Shown piece by piece: positions 12,586 through 24,891 of a DNA stretch of 64,000 nucleotides. A program made the translations under genes and the position numbers. How positions within the stretch are numbered: position 1 is the first letter of the stretch; the number at the start of each line of letters is the position of its first letter. Below the pieces are notes generated by a model. It was not told where the DNA came from, ran no database searches, and saw nothing but the letters and a program-made list of their open reading frames with translations. The DNA lies in NCBI RefSeq assembly GCF_000801105.2, contig NC_079517.1, forward strand, positions 14,074,001 to 14,138,000, read 5' to 3'. The DNA is from Raphanus sativus. Lineage: Eukaryota > Streptophyta > Magnoliopsida > Brassicales > Brassicaceae.

Positions 12586-13731
12586 CTAGTTGATGGTCCG
12601 CACCTTATACGGACTTTTATATATATACCCAATTTAATTTTAATGGATTTATAGAAATTTTAAATTAAATTAGATACAAATTTAAATTATATAACTTTAA
12701 AATTTATGTTGATAATCAATGTATTAAATTATATTTTATTGTATTTATGGGATGTAGATTTTGGATAAAAAATATTACTAATCAAATTAGGAAACTTAGA
12801 TTTGAAATAAAACATGTAGACTGAAAAATAATCTAGTGGCATTAGATTTAAAAACAATAACAACCAATAAAAAATCAACAAAATAACAATAACCAATAAA
12901 TATTATATATTTTCTATAGTTCAGATTTTAAGAACAATGAGGCAAAACACAAAATAATATATTAGAAAACATTTTATTTATATTCTTTTAGATTATATCT
13001 ATATCATTTTTATTATTTGTCAAATTTTAATGTTACTTTACGTTTTTGTCCCATTTTTCACGCTTCTATATTTTTAATTTTTTGGTTAATTTTTATTTTG
13101 TCGTTTACATAGTATTTACTATTTTGGTTTTAAATATGCTATTTTGATGACATTTATAATTTACGGATCAAAAGTAGTTTATGTTTGACATGCAAATAAA
13201 AATTAATTTGTTTTAGGTTAGGAATATGATCTTAATATTGAAATATATAAATATTTAACATAGATATACAATTTATATTTCAAATATATATTTTCAATGA
13301 TACTTTTCCTTTAATTTTAGCTTTAATATTATAAAAATATGTATTTGGATTAATTTTTCTAATAAGAATCAGAGAAGCTGGTTAAATATTAGTTATTAAA
13401 ATCATAAACTAAATATAAAATAAATATATTTATGATAAAGTAGAATGTGTTAATATTTATTCTTAAAATATATTTATTAATTAAATATCATAAATATCAT
13501 GATAAGAATATATATTAAATACTTTAAAAATATTAGTATATATTTATCGGTAGAATTAGTTAATATCACTTTATTAATTATCTTAAATATCATGCTAAAT
13601 ATATATATTTAAGAAAAATACTAATTAAACTAATGGTTTATCTTAAAACCATAGAAAAGATGACAAATAAGCAAAATAACATGATAAATAAGCAAAATAT
13701 CCTAAAATCATTGAGAGAATAATAGTATAGA
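12586..13731 (-). mobile_element. Helitron (minus orientation), short non-autonomous
   Basis: The minus-strand 5' end TCTATACTATTATTC is at 13731 and the 3' end at 12586. The hairpin GTCCGTATAAGGTGCGGAC is followed by CATCAACTAG. Flanks are A and T. It is 1,146 bp, AT-rich and has no coding capacity. Its 3' end faces the 3' end of the plus-strand Helitron across 241 bp. Confidence 0.8.
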
Positions 13732-14577
13732 TGTAAAACATACGTACACAAGATCTCATTTAGAATCATATTTACTGAAAAACTTTTTTTTTCTGAAAAT
13801 GTATTTACAGAAAATCTCTAAGATTTGTTTATTTTCTCTAAAACAATGTCAAATTTCTTCATTTCCTTGTTAACTTCTTCTTTTATAATATCTCTAACTC
13901 ACCCAAACACAAGAAAATTAAGTAAAATATATATTCATAGATATATTGTGATCACATCTTCGTATCATTTTATTTTTTTAATAATTTGGAAGTATCTGGC
14001 GGGATGAGGTCCAACCAACTAATTTCATGGAAATCTATCTATTTGTATCAGATAAATTCAGTTGCTTTTAATGAAAATTAGATATTTATCTCGCATGGTC
14101 TTACGAACAGATAAATTTAAGTCTGATAGATTTTGAACCTAGAATGTTTAACGCATTTTCAACTCCACCATATACGATCCATACAACTCGACCACGCTTC
14201 TGTGGTATCTTTTGTATCATTTCATATAATTGGCCATATTGTATTTGTAACCGTTGTTATTTTGTCTATTTCTTTAGCTGGTAAAGAAATTGGCAGAATG
14301 GTGACCCGCTACCCATGATATTGATTGGAGTACGTATGGAAGTTAGAAAGCTAGTCAAAAAGCAGCATATTAGATTTGAAATCCATAAAAAGCGTTTATA
14401 GCGTTTGATAAGAAATAACTTTTGAAATTTAAAATCTTTTAAAAAAAATTGGAAAATTTTGTTAACAAGAAACATCACCGGAAAGAAACTTCTTACCAAA
14501 AAATCGATTCCAACAGGACACTAGCATATGAAGAAAAGTTGTTTATCCTGAATTTGCTCGAAAGTTTATCAATATAT
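13732..14577. other. Intergenic, no gene seen
   Basis: AT-rich. Short frames at 13825-14007, 14133-14318 and 14266-14499 have no recognisable domain, and I do not support them as genes. Confidence 0.55.
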
Positions 14578-14850
14578 ATTTGATAACGGGAATTCGGCCA
14601 TAAAAAACCTCAACTTTGCGCGAATTGCCAAAACAAACATGAACTTTTGGATTGACCAAAAAAACACTAAACTTTCATTGACTTGCCAATTAATTAACAA
14701 TATTTTCGTTGACTTGCCAATTTAGCAGGCCGTCAGTTAATTTAACAAACGTAGTTTAGTGTTGGCGTTAAAGTAAAACGACGTCGTTTTCAAATGAGAT
14801 GAAACGACGTCGTTTTATATGATTTGAAAAATAAAAACAAGTAGCCCCCT

Positions 14851-14905
14851 GGATTCGAACTCGGGTTGGATAGGACTTATGACAAGGTGTTTTACCACTG
14901 GGCTA
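14851..14905 (-). promoter_or_regulatory. Pol III A-box/B-box-like pair, left arm
   Basis: On the minus strand TAGCCCAGTGG (14905-14895) fits the tRNA A-box pattern TRGYNNARNGG. GAGTTCGAATCC (14862-14851) fits the B box apart from its first base. About 32 nt lie between them, a normal tRNA-like spacing. The surrounding bases do not close a full cloverleaf, so this is not called as a tRNA gene. Confidence 0.55.
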
Positions 14906-15372
14906 TTGACATTTTCAATGTACTTACTAACATATTTAATTTTATTTGGTACTCATTGAATATAAAAAAATTCTCTAAAAACTTAAAAATATCTTTAAAA
15001 TTCCAAAATTGAAAAAAGAAATAGTTTTATAAAATTAATTTTGAAATTAAAATAAAATTTTTTTTCTTAAAATAAAAAAATTAAAAAAAAAATCAATATC
15101 TAGCTTAAAAAATCGAAATTTAATTTTTTTTTATAAAATAAATTTTTTTTCTTAAATTTCGATTTTAAGCTAGATATTGAATTTTTTAAAAGATTTTTAT
15201 TTTTTAGGAAATTTTTTTTTTCATTTTAATTTCAAAATTAATTTTATAAAAATAATTTTTTTTTCAATTGTTTGGAATTTTAAAGATATTTTTAAGTTTT
15301 TAGAAAAACAATTTATATTCAATGAGTATCAAATAACATTAAATATGTTAGTAAAAACAATGAAAGTGTCAC

Positions 15373-15427
15373 TAGCCCAGTGGTAAAACACTTTGTCATA
15401 TGTCCTACACAACCCGAGTTCGAATCC
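15373..15427 (+). promoter_or_regulatory. Pol III A-box/B-box-like pair, right arm
   Basis: Mirror copy of the left-arm block. TAGCCCAGTGG is at 15373-15383 and GAGTTCGAATCC at 15416-15427. Both boxes are unchanged between arms although other bases between them differ. Confidence 0.55.
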
Positions 15428-15700
15428 AGGGGCTACTTGTTTTTATTTTTCAAATCATATGAAACGACGTCGTTTCATTTCATTTGAAAACGACGTCGTT
15501 TCACTTTAACGCCAACAATAAACGACGTTTGTTAAATTAACTGACGGCATGCTAAATTGGCAAGTCAACGAAAACATTGTTAATTAATTAATAAGTCAAT
15601 GAAAGTTTAGTGTTTTTTTGGCCAGCCCAAAATTTTATGTTTATTTTGGCAATTCGTGCAAAGTTGAGGTTTTTTATGGCCGATTTCCCATTTGATAACT

Positions 15701-16518
15701 AATATGTGTTGATTGAAAAAAAAAATTGGTTTCTTCTTTGGATAGTACCTAGTAAGCAAAAGTGGTTAGTCAAATGTCTCCATCTCGCAAAATCAACACC
15801 AAATGTCAGGACCAGATAGTGAGCTTATTCCTACTAAATTATTGCGAGCTGAAATGATAGATCGTTCGGTTTGTTTTTATTTTCTTTCTTTTTGTTGTTG
15901 TTGTGGAACTTACGCTTCAGTTAAATCCTAAGGAAAACGAGTTGATATCATGAACACTAACAAGAGCAGTACTTAATGAATTACTCAGTTGATTTCTTTC
16001 GGTCTGCGATGCCGGTTGAATCTAAACAACCATTGAATCGATTGATGATTTAAGAGTCTAACCGGATTGTAAAGGCCAACTAATAATTGTATAAAGGCTG
16101 CCTGAGTCCTAAGTCCTAACTCCTTACACACTGAGTCACTGACACAAGGCTTTTTGCCTCCTTTTATTTATTTTTTTTAATAAATCAGAAGTTTTCATTT
16201 ATTTTTGAAAATTCGTTTTTTCATCTCTTTTTCATTATGATGTGATGCGATTTTGCCCACAATGAAATCTTAAGATGGTCTATACTTAATTGATTGCCTC
16301 AAAGATAAACTATTGCATTTATTTTAAACAAAAAAAAATTATAACTCGCCCACATCAAATTACTATTAAATAATACATGCACAACAAAGTGTAAATTTTA
16401 GCTTATCAGTTAAACCATGCATTTTTCTAACATCATTTCATCACACTGGTTAGATAAATTGCTGTTAATTTTTTATCAGAATCTTCATGTTCATTAAATG
16501 ACAAAACGAATGAAATTA
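15701..16518. other. Intergenic, no gene seen
   Basis: No coding frame or RNA recognised. Confidence 0.55.
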
Positions 16519-16719
16519 GAGTACCTCCAATGGTTAGAAACCAAGAATGTTTCTAAAATAAAACTATTAGTATATAATTATTTATTTATGTTTTTTAAAC
16601 TTGTTAATCATCTATTTGAATGACACATTTTCTTTATTCATTGTCTCTCCTAATTTTATTTCTTTTTATTTTTCTTTAAATGATAAGAACTCCTCTTAAA
16701 ACTACCATTGAAGATGCTC
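16519..16719. mobile_element. Tourist-like MITE (PIF/Harbinger type)
   Basis: Left end GAGTACCTCCAATGGT and right end ACCATTGAAGATGCTC are imperfect inverted repeats, flanked by a TTA target duplication (16516-16518 and 16720-16722). It is 201 bp, AT-rich and non-coding. Confidence 0.7.
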
Positions 16720-17136
16720 TTATTCCCTTTAATCATGTAAAACAAATATCAGGAGGGCAGAATAACTTTTATGGAAAGTATGGTAGAAATATTTCTCTTT
16801 TCTTTTTATGTAGTAAAAAACTAAATACATAGATCACACAAACACACAGAAAAATTACCCGATCTATGGGAGAACACCGATTAATAATAGGGTTGGCCTA
16901 AGATAGCCATCACACCTTAACTAAGGAAGTAGAAAAACCCCCAATTTACCAAATACAACTCAACATAACAAATAAACAAGAGTAAAAGATTACTGTCCTC
17001 AAACAATTATAAATAGATGCGATTTCAATAAATTATAATAGATATATTAACTTATATATATTCGATCTTGAAACAAAAAAAAAACTTCAGATGAAACCCT
17101 CTTTCTAGAAGGTCTTGAATGTCCAATACGTAAATA

Positions 17137-19445
17137 TCAAGGCTTGTGAGGTGGGCATTGGTAGCATTTGGTGAATAGACCAAAAGTGTTGATCTGGCGA
17201 ACAAAATTGACCATACTTGCCCATCCTCCGAACCCGAATCCAATTACGAACACCCAAACCACCACGAATATGTTTATGCAATAAGTCCCCATCCATCCTC
17301 CCACCAGTCGTGGAGGTCTCTCCACCGCGTTCTGTCCATGATATACGATATTAACAATAGCTAAGTATTAGTTTTTAGAAAAACCTAAGTACATGATTTA
17401 CCAAAATTCAGTATGTATTATGTATTTAATAGTAATAGACATGTTAACAATGTAACAATGTTGTATTAAATTGAATTCTACACAATGTTTATAACCAGAT
17501 GACAAATTTACTAGGTGTGAACAATGTGTCTTATGGAACAATAATAGTTTTAGAAAAAAAGATAATACTGTGTGTGGAAAGAAATCAAAATTAGATCTAA
17601 CCTCTCTTGAAGGGGCAGGAGCAAAAGTAAGCATATGAGCCAAAGCAGGGATGATGTAGACAGTGAAGCTGACTAGGAGAGATCCGACAGCTGAATTGAT
17701 TGGTCCGAAAAAAGGGAAGATAATGGCTAAGAACCAGATGGGTACAACCACTGGTAACCTAGCCATGGCTCTTTTGAACATGCTCTTCGTCTTATGCACA
17801 CCTATCAGTTTCTCCCACACAAAATATAACGGTGTGGACGCAAATCCAAACGTTATAAACTGATGGATAAGCATAAGTATCACCGCGGTGTCTCTAAAAC
17901 CGGACTTAGGGAGGAGAGATAGTGCATTAGAATGAGTTAACAATTGATCGCCAAACGCCCAATAAACCGCAGACGCAGAAGGTAGCGTTAGTGTTAATAC
18001 GTATATTGTCGCTAGTAGATATATAGCCTTGAACTTTTGCGGTTTCCACATCGCATGCATTATCTCCCTAATTACAGTATATAATTAAAAAATAGAACAT
18101 GGAGCAAATTTTATTTTTTACCAACAAAAAGTACTTACACGGTGACGGCGTGACCACCGAAGGTGTAGAGAATGTTGGTGGCTCCAGTGAAGTAGAGAAC
18201 CATCGTGGTTGGACCCGAGTGTTTGACATCCTCCGCCTAGAAAGTTTAAAGGTAAATAACAACAACCAGGACTTTCACCAATAATATTAAAAAAAACCAG
18301 GACTAAATACTATACAAATAAAACAAGATGTTTTGTTAATAAAATGACCTGGCCGTGAAGGAGAGAAGCTATGGTGAGGTACCAAGAAGTGTAAGTGGTC
18401 ATAGCGAGTCCAAGGAACGACCAGATTCTATAGTTATGGAACGAAGGAATGAAAACAGTTGTGGCACAACAAGCCCCAAATATGTATGTCCATGTCCTCT
18501 TGTCCAATTTATCATTAATATAATATATATTGCTGCAAATAATCCATTTTATTGTGTAAAACTAACAGTATCCAAATTTAAAAGTTAATAGAAAGGATAT
18601 ATAGTAATTAACCTGGCACAAGCAATGAGTTGAATAACGGATCCAAATAGAAGAAACGTGCAATTAAATATCAATCCAATGTTCCTCCAATGTTTCCCCA
18701 GCAATCCATCCAAAACTTCAAACCACTTTTATGGGAACAATAAAACTAAAATTAACAAAATCAAACATTATATCTGTAATTAATTCTGAAGAAATGAAAT
18801 AAACCTGAATAACGTGGTTACGGAAATCAAACTTCTCTCGTTCTTTACGAGTTCGATATTCAACATAGAGAACACTAATGAGGTAAGCAGTCCAGCTTCC
18901 CATTAATCCATAAAAGAGTTGAAACAATATTCCCGACATCATCCCAAGTTGTGAGAATGAGTATGGTAATGTCAACAGTACTTGTGCCACCTGTCCATTT
19001 ATTATTATTAAGTTTAGAAACGGAATCGATATGCATAACGAGATAAAACATTCGTTCTTGCAAAAGATTAGTGGTTATGTATGTATAATCGTGCTCCCAT
19101 ACGATTTAGAAAAATATATATTTAGTAATTGTTTTACTGAAACTTTTATTTTTATGATCTGCGATTACAAACTATATTTAGTAACTGTTTCGAGTCCCGT
19201 AACTCTCGGACCCCATTTAGAGACGACTATACACATCAATAAGGCTATATGTATAAATGTGAATATACCTGATTTGAAGCACAGCTAAACCAAGCATCAT
19301 AGACAGAACCTCCATGCCAGAAGAAGTTGGAGAGTTTTGTTTTAGCTGAAGAATCATTGTTATTATTCATACTTCTGCTTTCTTCTTCTCTCTCCATTTC
19401 TAAGTAACTCCCTGCGATTACAGTCTCTATCTTCTCTGCCGCCAT
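17137..19445 (-). CDS. LAX3: Auxin influx carrier LAX3 (AUX1/LAX family)
   Basis: Seven exons splice in frame: 19445-19269, 18990-18805, 18725-18613, 18532-18349, 18236-18139, 18067-17602 and 17331-17137, giving 472 aa. The start MAAEKIETV was chosen because family members begin there; an upstream GTG is ignored. It is a proton-coupled IAA importer of the plasma membrane with about 11 membrane segments. The family core is intact: LSNFFWHGGSVYDAWFSCAS, LLTLPYSFSQLGMMSG, SVIQLIACASNIYYIND, FGGHAVTVEIMHAMWKPQKF, then the C-terminal GWASMVNF and KCYQCPPHKP. The N-terminal MAAEKIETVIAGSYLEMERE and the neighbours support LAX3 rather than AUX1, LAX1 or LAX2. In Arabidopsis LAX3 acts in lateral root emergence and the apical hook. 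A TATA box lies about 50 bp upstream. Confidence 0.95.
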
Positions 19446-19495
19446 GATCACTTTTTCTTCTTCTTCTCTCAGTTTCTTAACTTCTTTCTTCCACT

Positions 19496-19505
19496 CTTTA
19501 TATAG
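19496..19505 (-). promoter_or_regulatory. TATA box of LAX3
   Basis: CTATATAAAG on the minus strand, about 51-60 bp before the LAX3 start codon. This implies a short 5' leader. Confidence 0.6.
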
Positions 19506-19632
19506 AGAGTTTCTTTTGAGCTCTCTGTAGGCAATAATTGACTAGCGAGTGACGCAGTTATGTCACCTACTTGTGACTGTTACTGTTTTAGACGAGCATG
19601 GATTGATTTTTTAATGGGTTTGATTTGAACGT

Positions 19633-19647
19633 TGGGCTTTATGGGCC
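19633..19647 (-). promoter_or_regulatory. Two Site II-like TGGGCY motifs near LAX3
   Basis: TGGGCTTTATGGGCC reads as two TGGGCY boxes on the plus strand about 190 bp upstream of LAX3. Such boxes bind TCP factors in plant promoters. Function here is inferred only. Confidence 0.35.
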
Positions 19648-19659
19648 ATATATTGAGTA

Positions 19660-20763
19660 CTACACGAGCGGGTAGGCCGACTTTTAGATTGTTAATTATA
19701 ATTTGACCCCTGTAATATGCGGAAAGAGGGTGCACTAATTACAAATTAAGAAAAATAAGGTGCGGAAAGAAGGTGCACTCATTATAAGTTAAGGAAAATA
19801 AAAAGAGACTAGAATCATTGTAAATTGATAATAGAAGCGACGACAATGATGACATTTTTCTTCTTCTAAATAAAGGATAAAACTATATTGTGCCTCAAAA
19901 TTTGTAACACTCATGATGATTGAATTTGTAACAATTAGCCAATAGTTTAGTGGTAAGGTAAGGAATTGGTTATATTGTGCCTTAAATCCTTGTGGAGTAG
20001 GGATACTAGCGATCTATGTGTCTCGCTAGGAAGAGGAACAAATAGTGATACATATGTGTAGTAATTATATTTATAAGTTCTCATCTTTTGTCTGGTTATG
20101 TCTGTATAGTTGTTAATTGGAACTTGAAAATACATAAAAACTATGCACCTGTCTAGACCCGCACACCCAAAAGCTCGATTTGAGGAAGAAATGGTTGGTA
20201 AAAAACCGTGATTTGTGAAGTTAATCGAGGATTGAGAATGGATCCAATGGAAAGAATGATTGCTAGGCAGGTGGGATTAGTACTAAAACATAATTACCAC
20301 ACGTGTCCTAGCTGTCTTAGCCTTAATTAATCTCATTGTGTTTTCGACTTTCTCCTTTTCAGCCCCTAACTTTTACAATGGATCGAATTATTAATGAGAA
20401 TGAATTAGTATCATTTTACATCTTTATTGCTTTCTTAACCGGGCCACAATGGATGGCAGCGGAAAGGAAGCTCATTACAAATCTACATAAAATGTATATT
20501 TTCAGTATACCTTTTATTTCAGAAAACATATTACGAGAGGGGCCAATGAAAGAGCCATTTGATTTCGAATTCAATGGGTTAAGTGGCCATTCGTTAGGTA
20601 GGCCTATATATATTCTTGTATGAATTACTCTCTACACTCAAGAGCGGCCTAGACTTGGAAGGCTTAAAGAATCACGCTAACATGCAGCCATTGCAGACAC
20701 CGATCAAGAAAACGTTTCAAATTTGCAACAACAATAAAAAAATAATAATTGTATTGTACCTAT

Positions 20764-20794
<31 letters not shown>

Positions 20795-21397
20795 GATTTC
20801 TTTTATTTCTTCTTTCCAAACGAAGTACCATTACAAAGGATTTCAAGCTTTTAAAAGAATGAAGTGAGGTTACTAGAAGTAATAAATTAGATTCTGAAAC
20901 TCACTGAACCCGGTGTAATTATTAAATAATAATTACAAATAATAAAGTACAAATAATAATTACAAATAATTTCAAGCTTTAGCATGTTTCAAATACATAT
21001 ATATTTACATTTTAATATAATTATACATCTCTATATCCGTTAATATTTATAGATACACATATACATTTATAAGTATATCCCAAGCTTTTGGACTTGGCTA
21101 CCTTAAAGCCAAAAAACTATCCCAAAAAAACTTGCATGAAAGCATCAGGAAAGGTATAACACTAACTTTTTCCTAATTCCAAAACAAGGAATCTTATTTG
21201 AAAAATGTACAAAGTAACTTGTTTTGCGTTTCAAAGTACTTGAATTAATTATTATAATTTGCGATATAGACTCTCCATGCAAGTTATTCTATCTTTCTCC
21301 CTTAAAAAGACCTTCTCACATCAGTAATTCTCCGTAACCTAACCACACCTGGACCACAAAATAGTATATTTTTATCGTTCAATCTTTTCCAGTAAAT
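19660..21397. other. Intergenic between divergent LAX3 and the thaumatin-like gene
   Basis: Shared upstream region of two divergent genes. It holds a TA run near 20774-20793 and AT-rich repeats near 20910-20970. A frame at 20336-20623 has no recognised domain and is not supported as a gene. Confidence 0.55.
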
Positions 21398-22597
21398 ATG
21401 CAATCTCGTCTCAGTTTGTCACCAAGGATCTTGTTACTATTTCTAACACTTTTATCAGGTAATTATTCAATCTCCATTAGATTTTCCCAATCATATATAT
21501 ATCATAGATGTTCCCAATATATATGTATCATAGATATTCATTTTTTTTAATAATTTATATCATAGATATTTCGAAATTATATGAGTCTAATGAATTCAAC
21601 TATGTTACGCGTATAGCATTAAGGATAATGATTAGAACTTAAACTACAGGGACAAAATGGTCGGAATCAGCTCGTGTATTCACGATCGTGAATTCATGTA
21701 ACCAAGTAGTCTGGCCGGCGATAACACCCGGGGAGAGCTTCAATGGCGGAGGCTTCGAGCTCAAACCAGGCCAATCCATGGTATTCAACGCACCAGTAGG
21801 CTGGTCAGGTCGAATATGGGGACGAACCGGTTGCAATTTCGACAAAACCGGAACCGGAACCTGCGAAACCGGTTCATGCGGCTCGACCCTAAAATGCTCA
21901 GCCTCAGGAAAACCACCAGCTTCACTAGCTGAGTTCACGTTAGCTACATTGGATTTCTACGACGTGAGCCTCGTCGACGGATTCAATCTCCCGATGTCCG
22001 TTACTCCACTGAACGGCAAAGGAAACTGCAGCGTCGCCGGTTGCGTCGCTGACCTGAGGCCAAAATGTCCGCGAGAGCTGGCCGTGAAATCTAACGGGAA
22101 GGTGATTTCGTGTAGGAGTGCTTGTGATGTGTTCGATAAAGATGAGTATTGTTGCAGAGGAGTTTATGGGAACCCTTCAACGTGTCGACCAACTTATTAC
22201 TCGAAGTTGTTCAAGGAAGCTTGTCCTACTTCTTACAGCTATGCTTATGATGATCCGACAAGTATCTTCACTTGTACCGGCACTGATTACGTCATCTCTT
22301 TCTGTTCCGCCAAGTATGTCATGTCTTAGCCCTTTAAATGTTATAGATGCTTTGTTTCATGTCACATGCAGACGTAACTAAACAACATTGGGCTTAATCT
22401 TGATTCGATTAAATTCTTTATTTTGTTTTTGTATGTTTATTTGATTACTGTTGTTTTATGTGTATAGGAAGAAGCCGGTGTGCACATACCATGACAACAA
22501 GTTGGTGTGCAGCGATGGTTCTGGTTCTAGTGGATTCAGGACGATGATTGGGGGATTGTGGCTTGTTTCGTTGTTGTCTCTTCTTGTTTTTAACTAA
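21398..22597 (+). CDS. Thaumatin-like (PR-5 family) protein with probable GPI tail
   Basis: Three exons (21398-21458, 21650-22313, 22468-22597) give 284 aa. Residues 1 to about 22 (MQSRLSLSPRILLLFLTLLS) form a signal peptide. The mature domain has the family start ARVFTIVNSCNQVVWPAITPG, the signature GRTGCNFDKTGTGTC, and 16 cysteines in thaumatin spacing. Two more cysteines lie in exon 3. The acidic-cleft region YDVSLVDGFNLPM is present. After the domain a Ser/Gly stretch (SDGSGSSGF) is followed by the hydrophobic end GGLWLVSLLSLLVFN, as in GPI-anchored members, so it should be secreted and tethered to the plasma membrane. If intron 2 were retained, translation would stop after the added VMS and lose the tail. 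Thaumatin-like proteins bind or cleave beta-glucans and act in defence or wall processes. Ligand unknown. Arabidopsis counterpart by position: AT1G77700 (from memory). Confidence 0.92.
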
Positions 22598-23083
22598 TAT
22601 GTTATCTAACCTAATTTCGTAACTCCGTTTTTTAGATAAACAAGTTTTTTTCTTTTCAGAAGAAAATTTCTTATTTGTTTATTTGTTTTCATGTGTTGAT
22701 AAAGCTAATTTCAATGTAAATATAAGGTTGATTTGGGTGAAAGAAATACAAAAACAGTGAATAAATAAATAAAATATGCATTTCATTTAGTCGTGCAAAA
22801 TGGTAGTGGGATATATGTATTTATATTTGAATTTGTTTATTCTTTTTTGGAATTAATGAAATATGCTTTCTCTTTTATTCAAGATAAATGGTAATTTTTT
22901 TTTTTTTTTATGATAGAATTAAACTGTTTTAAATCATTCTACTCATAAAGTAAGTATTGTAATCAAGTGTCTCTCATCTGGGCTCCAAAACAGAATTCCT
23001 AAAACTGCAGGTCACATTCTAAGAAAAAACATAAATATTGAGCTTAAAATGTAAATAATCTGGAAGTTATTAATAAGTTAGAC

Positions 23084-23101
23084 GGGCCCTAAAATGGGCC
23101 C
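23084..23101. promoter_or_regulatory. Site II-type TGGGCC motifs upstream of UFM1
   Basis: GGGCCC at 23084-23089 and TGGGCCC at 23095-23101 lie about 145 bp upstream of the UFM1 start codon. Such boxes are frequent in promoters of plant housekeeping genes. Confidence 0.45.
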
Positions 23102-23243
23102 AAGTAAAACCCAATCTAATATGGAAACGCCTTCGGGGTCTATATGGCGTGGTTGAAACGCGAGGAAGAGAAATCGAAAAACACACCATTTTCACCCAGC
23201 CTGATCTCTCTCTCTCTCCGCCACAATTCGCCGGAAAAGTAAG

Positions 23244-24211
<968 letters not shown>

Positions 24212-24593
24212 TCCCATGATTTGCTGGCAGTAAAGCAATAACGAGTGAAACTATATGACGTACTTTTAAAAGAAATTAAAAAAAAAAAAAACCGAGCATA
24301 TTGAAGTGGTTAATGTACAACCTTTTTTTTTTTCTCTTTGAATAAATAGACATGTGATGTTCACATCCGTTTAGCGATTACGCAAATTGGATCCAAGGTT
24401 AGATACATATTCATGTATGTGAACTATAGTACCTGTCTCTATCAATGCAAGACTTCAACGTGCATAAGAGTCTCGCATTTGGCTTCCGATTGTTTGTTCT
24501 TGTCCGATTCTTCCAATGGTGAAGAGATTTATTGGGTCCTTATTGGGTTTATGAAGAGATCTAATATTGCTGGAAGCCCAATAAAGGCCCAAA

Positions 24594-24600
24594 TGGGCCC
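24594..24600 (+). promoter_or_regulatory. TGGGCCC motif upstream of the MPS1-type kinase
   Basis: One TGGGCCC plus GGCCCA (24586-24591) and GCCCAA copies nearby, about 290-310 bp upstream of the kinase start. A promoter role is inferred. Confidence 0.4.
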
Positions 24601-24735
24601 TATAATTTAATCGACAGGCAGTGGAATTTCAAAATTGCACGAGAGAAAAAGTAGAAGCGGCAATAAGGGGTTCGAATCTCAAACACATTCTCTTGGATTC
24701 CTCCACTAGTCTGAAGAGAGAGAAAGAGAAAGGGG

Positions 24736-24763
24736 AAGAGAGAGAGAGAGAGAGAGAGAGAGA
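24736..24763 (+). repeat. GA microsatellite in the kinase gene leader
   Basis: An uninterrupted AG/GA run of about 28 bp, 130 bp before the start codon and within the likely 5' UTR. Confidence 0.85.
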
Positions 24764-24891
24764 TTCTTCGCTTCGGCGGGCATGGCGCAAAATTGAAAGC
24801 TTGAATCAAGTGCTGCTGCTGCTTTCAGGGTTTTGGGCTCAAAAGAAACCAAGACGTTGTATCAAACCGGAGATGCAGTTGAGATCCAGGG

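Larger units (their letters stand above)
14588..15690. mobile_element. Foldback MULE-like element with tRNA-like boxes in both arms
   Basis: The left arm (14588 to about 15135) and right arm (about 15140 to 15690) are near-complete reverse complements, from GGGAATTCGGCCATAAAAAA at one end to TTTTTTATGGCCGATTTCCC at the other. A perfect 10-bp target duplication ATTTGATAAC flanks it (14578-14587 and 15691-15700). Long inverted repeats with 9-10-bp duplications are typical of Mutator-like elements. Each arm has two copies of the palindrome AAACGACGTCGTTT (14775-14790, 14802-14815, 15462-15475, 15487-15501). Each arm also has a tRNA-like block. It has no transposase. A transcript across it would fold into a hairpin of about 550 bp. 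Confidence 0.9.

Noticed and set aside
14851..15427. True tRNA genes in the foldback arms
   Set aside because: The A and B boxes fit, but the T-arm and acceptor stems do not pair well by eye, so no functional tRNA is called.
3066..16518. Searched for LTR retrotransposons, CRISPR arrays and rRNA
   Set aside because: No paired LTRs, no gag-pol frames, no regularly spaced repeats and no rRNA seen here or elsewhere in the window.
19929..19960. A-box-like TAGTTTAGTGG suggesting a SINE
   Set aside because: No matching B-box within the usual distance and no A-tail or target duplication.
20336..20623. 95-codon plus frame upstream of the thaumatin-like gene
   Set aside because: No recognisable domain or splice partners; length is compatible with chance in this AT-rich region.
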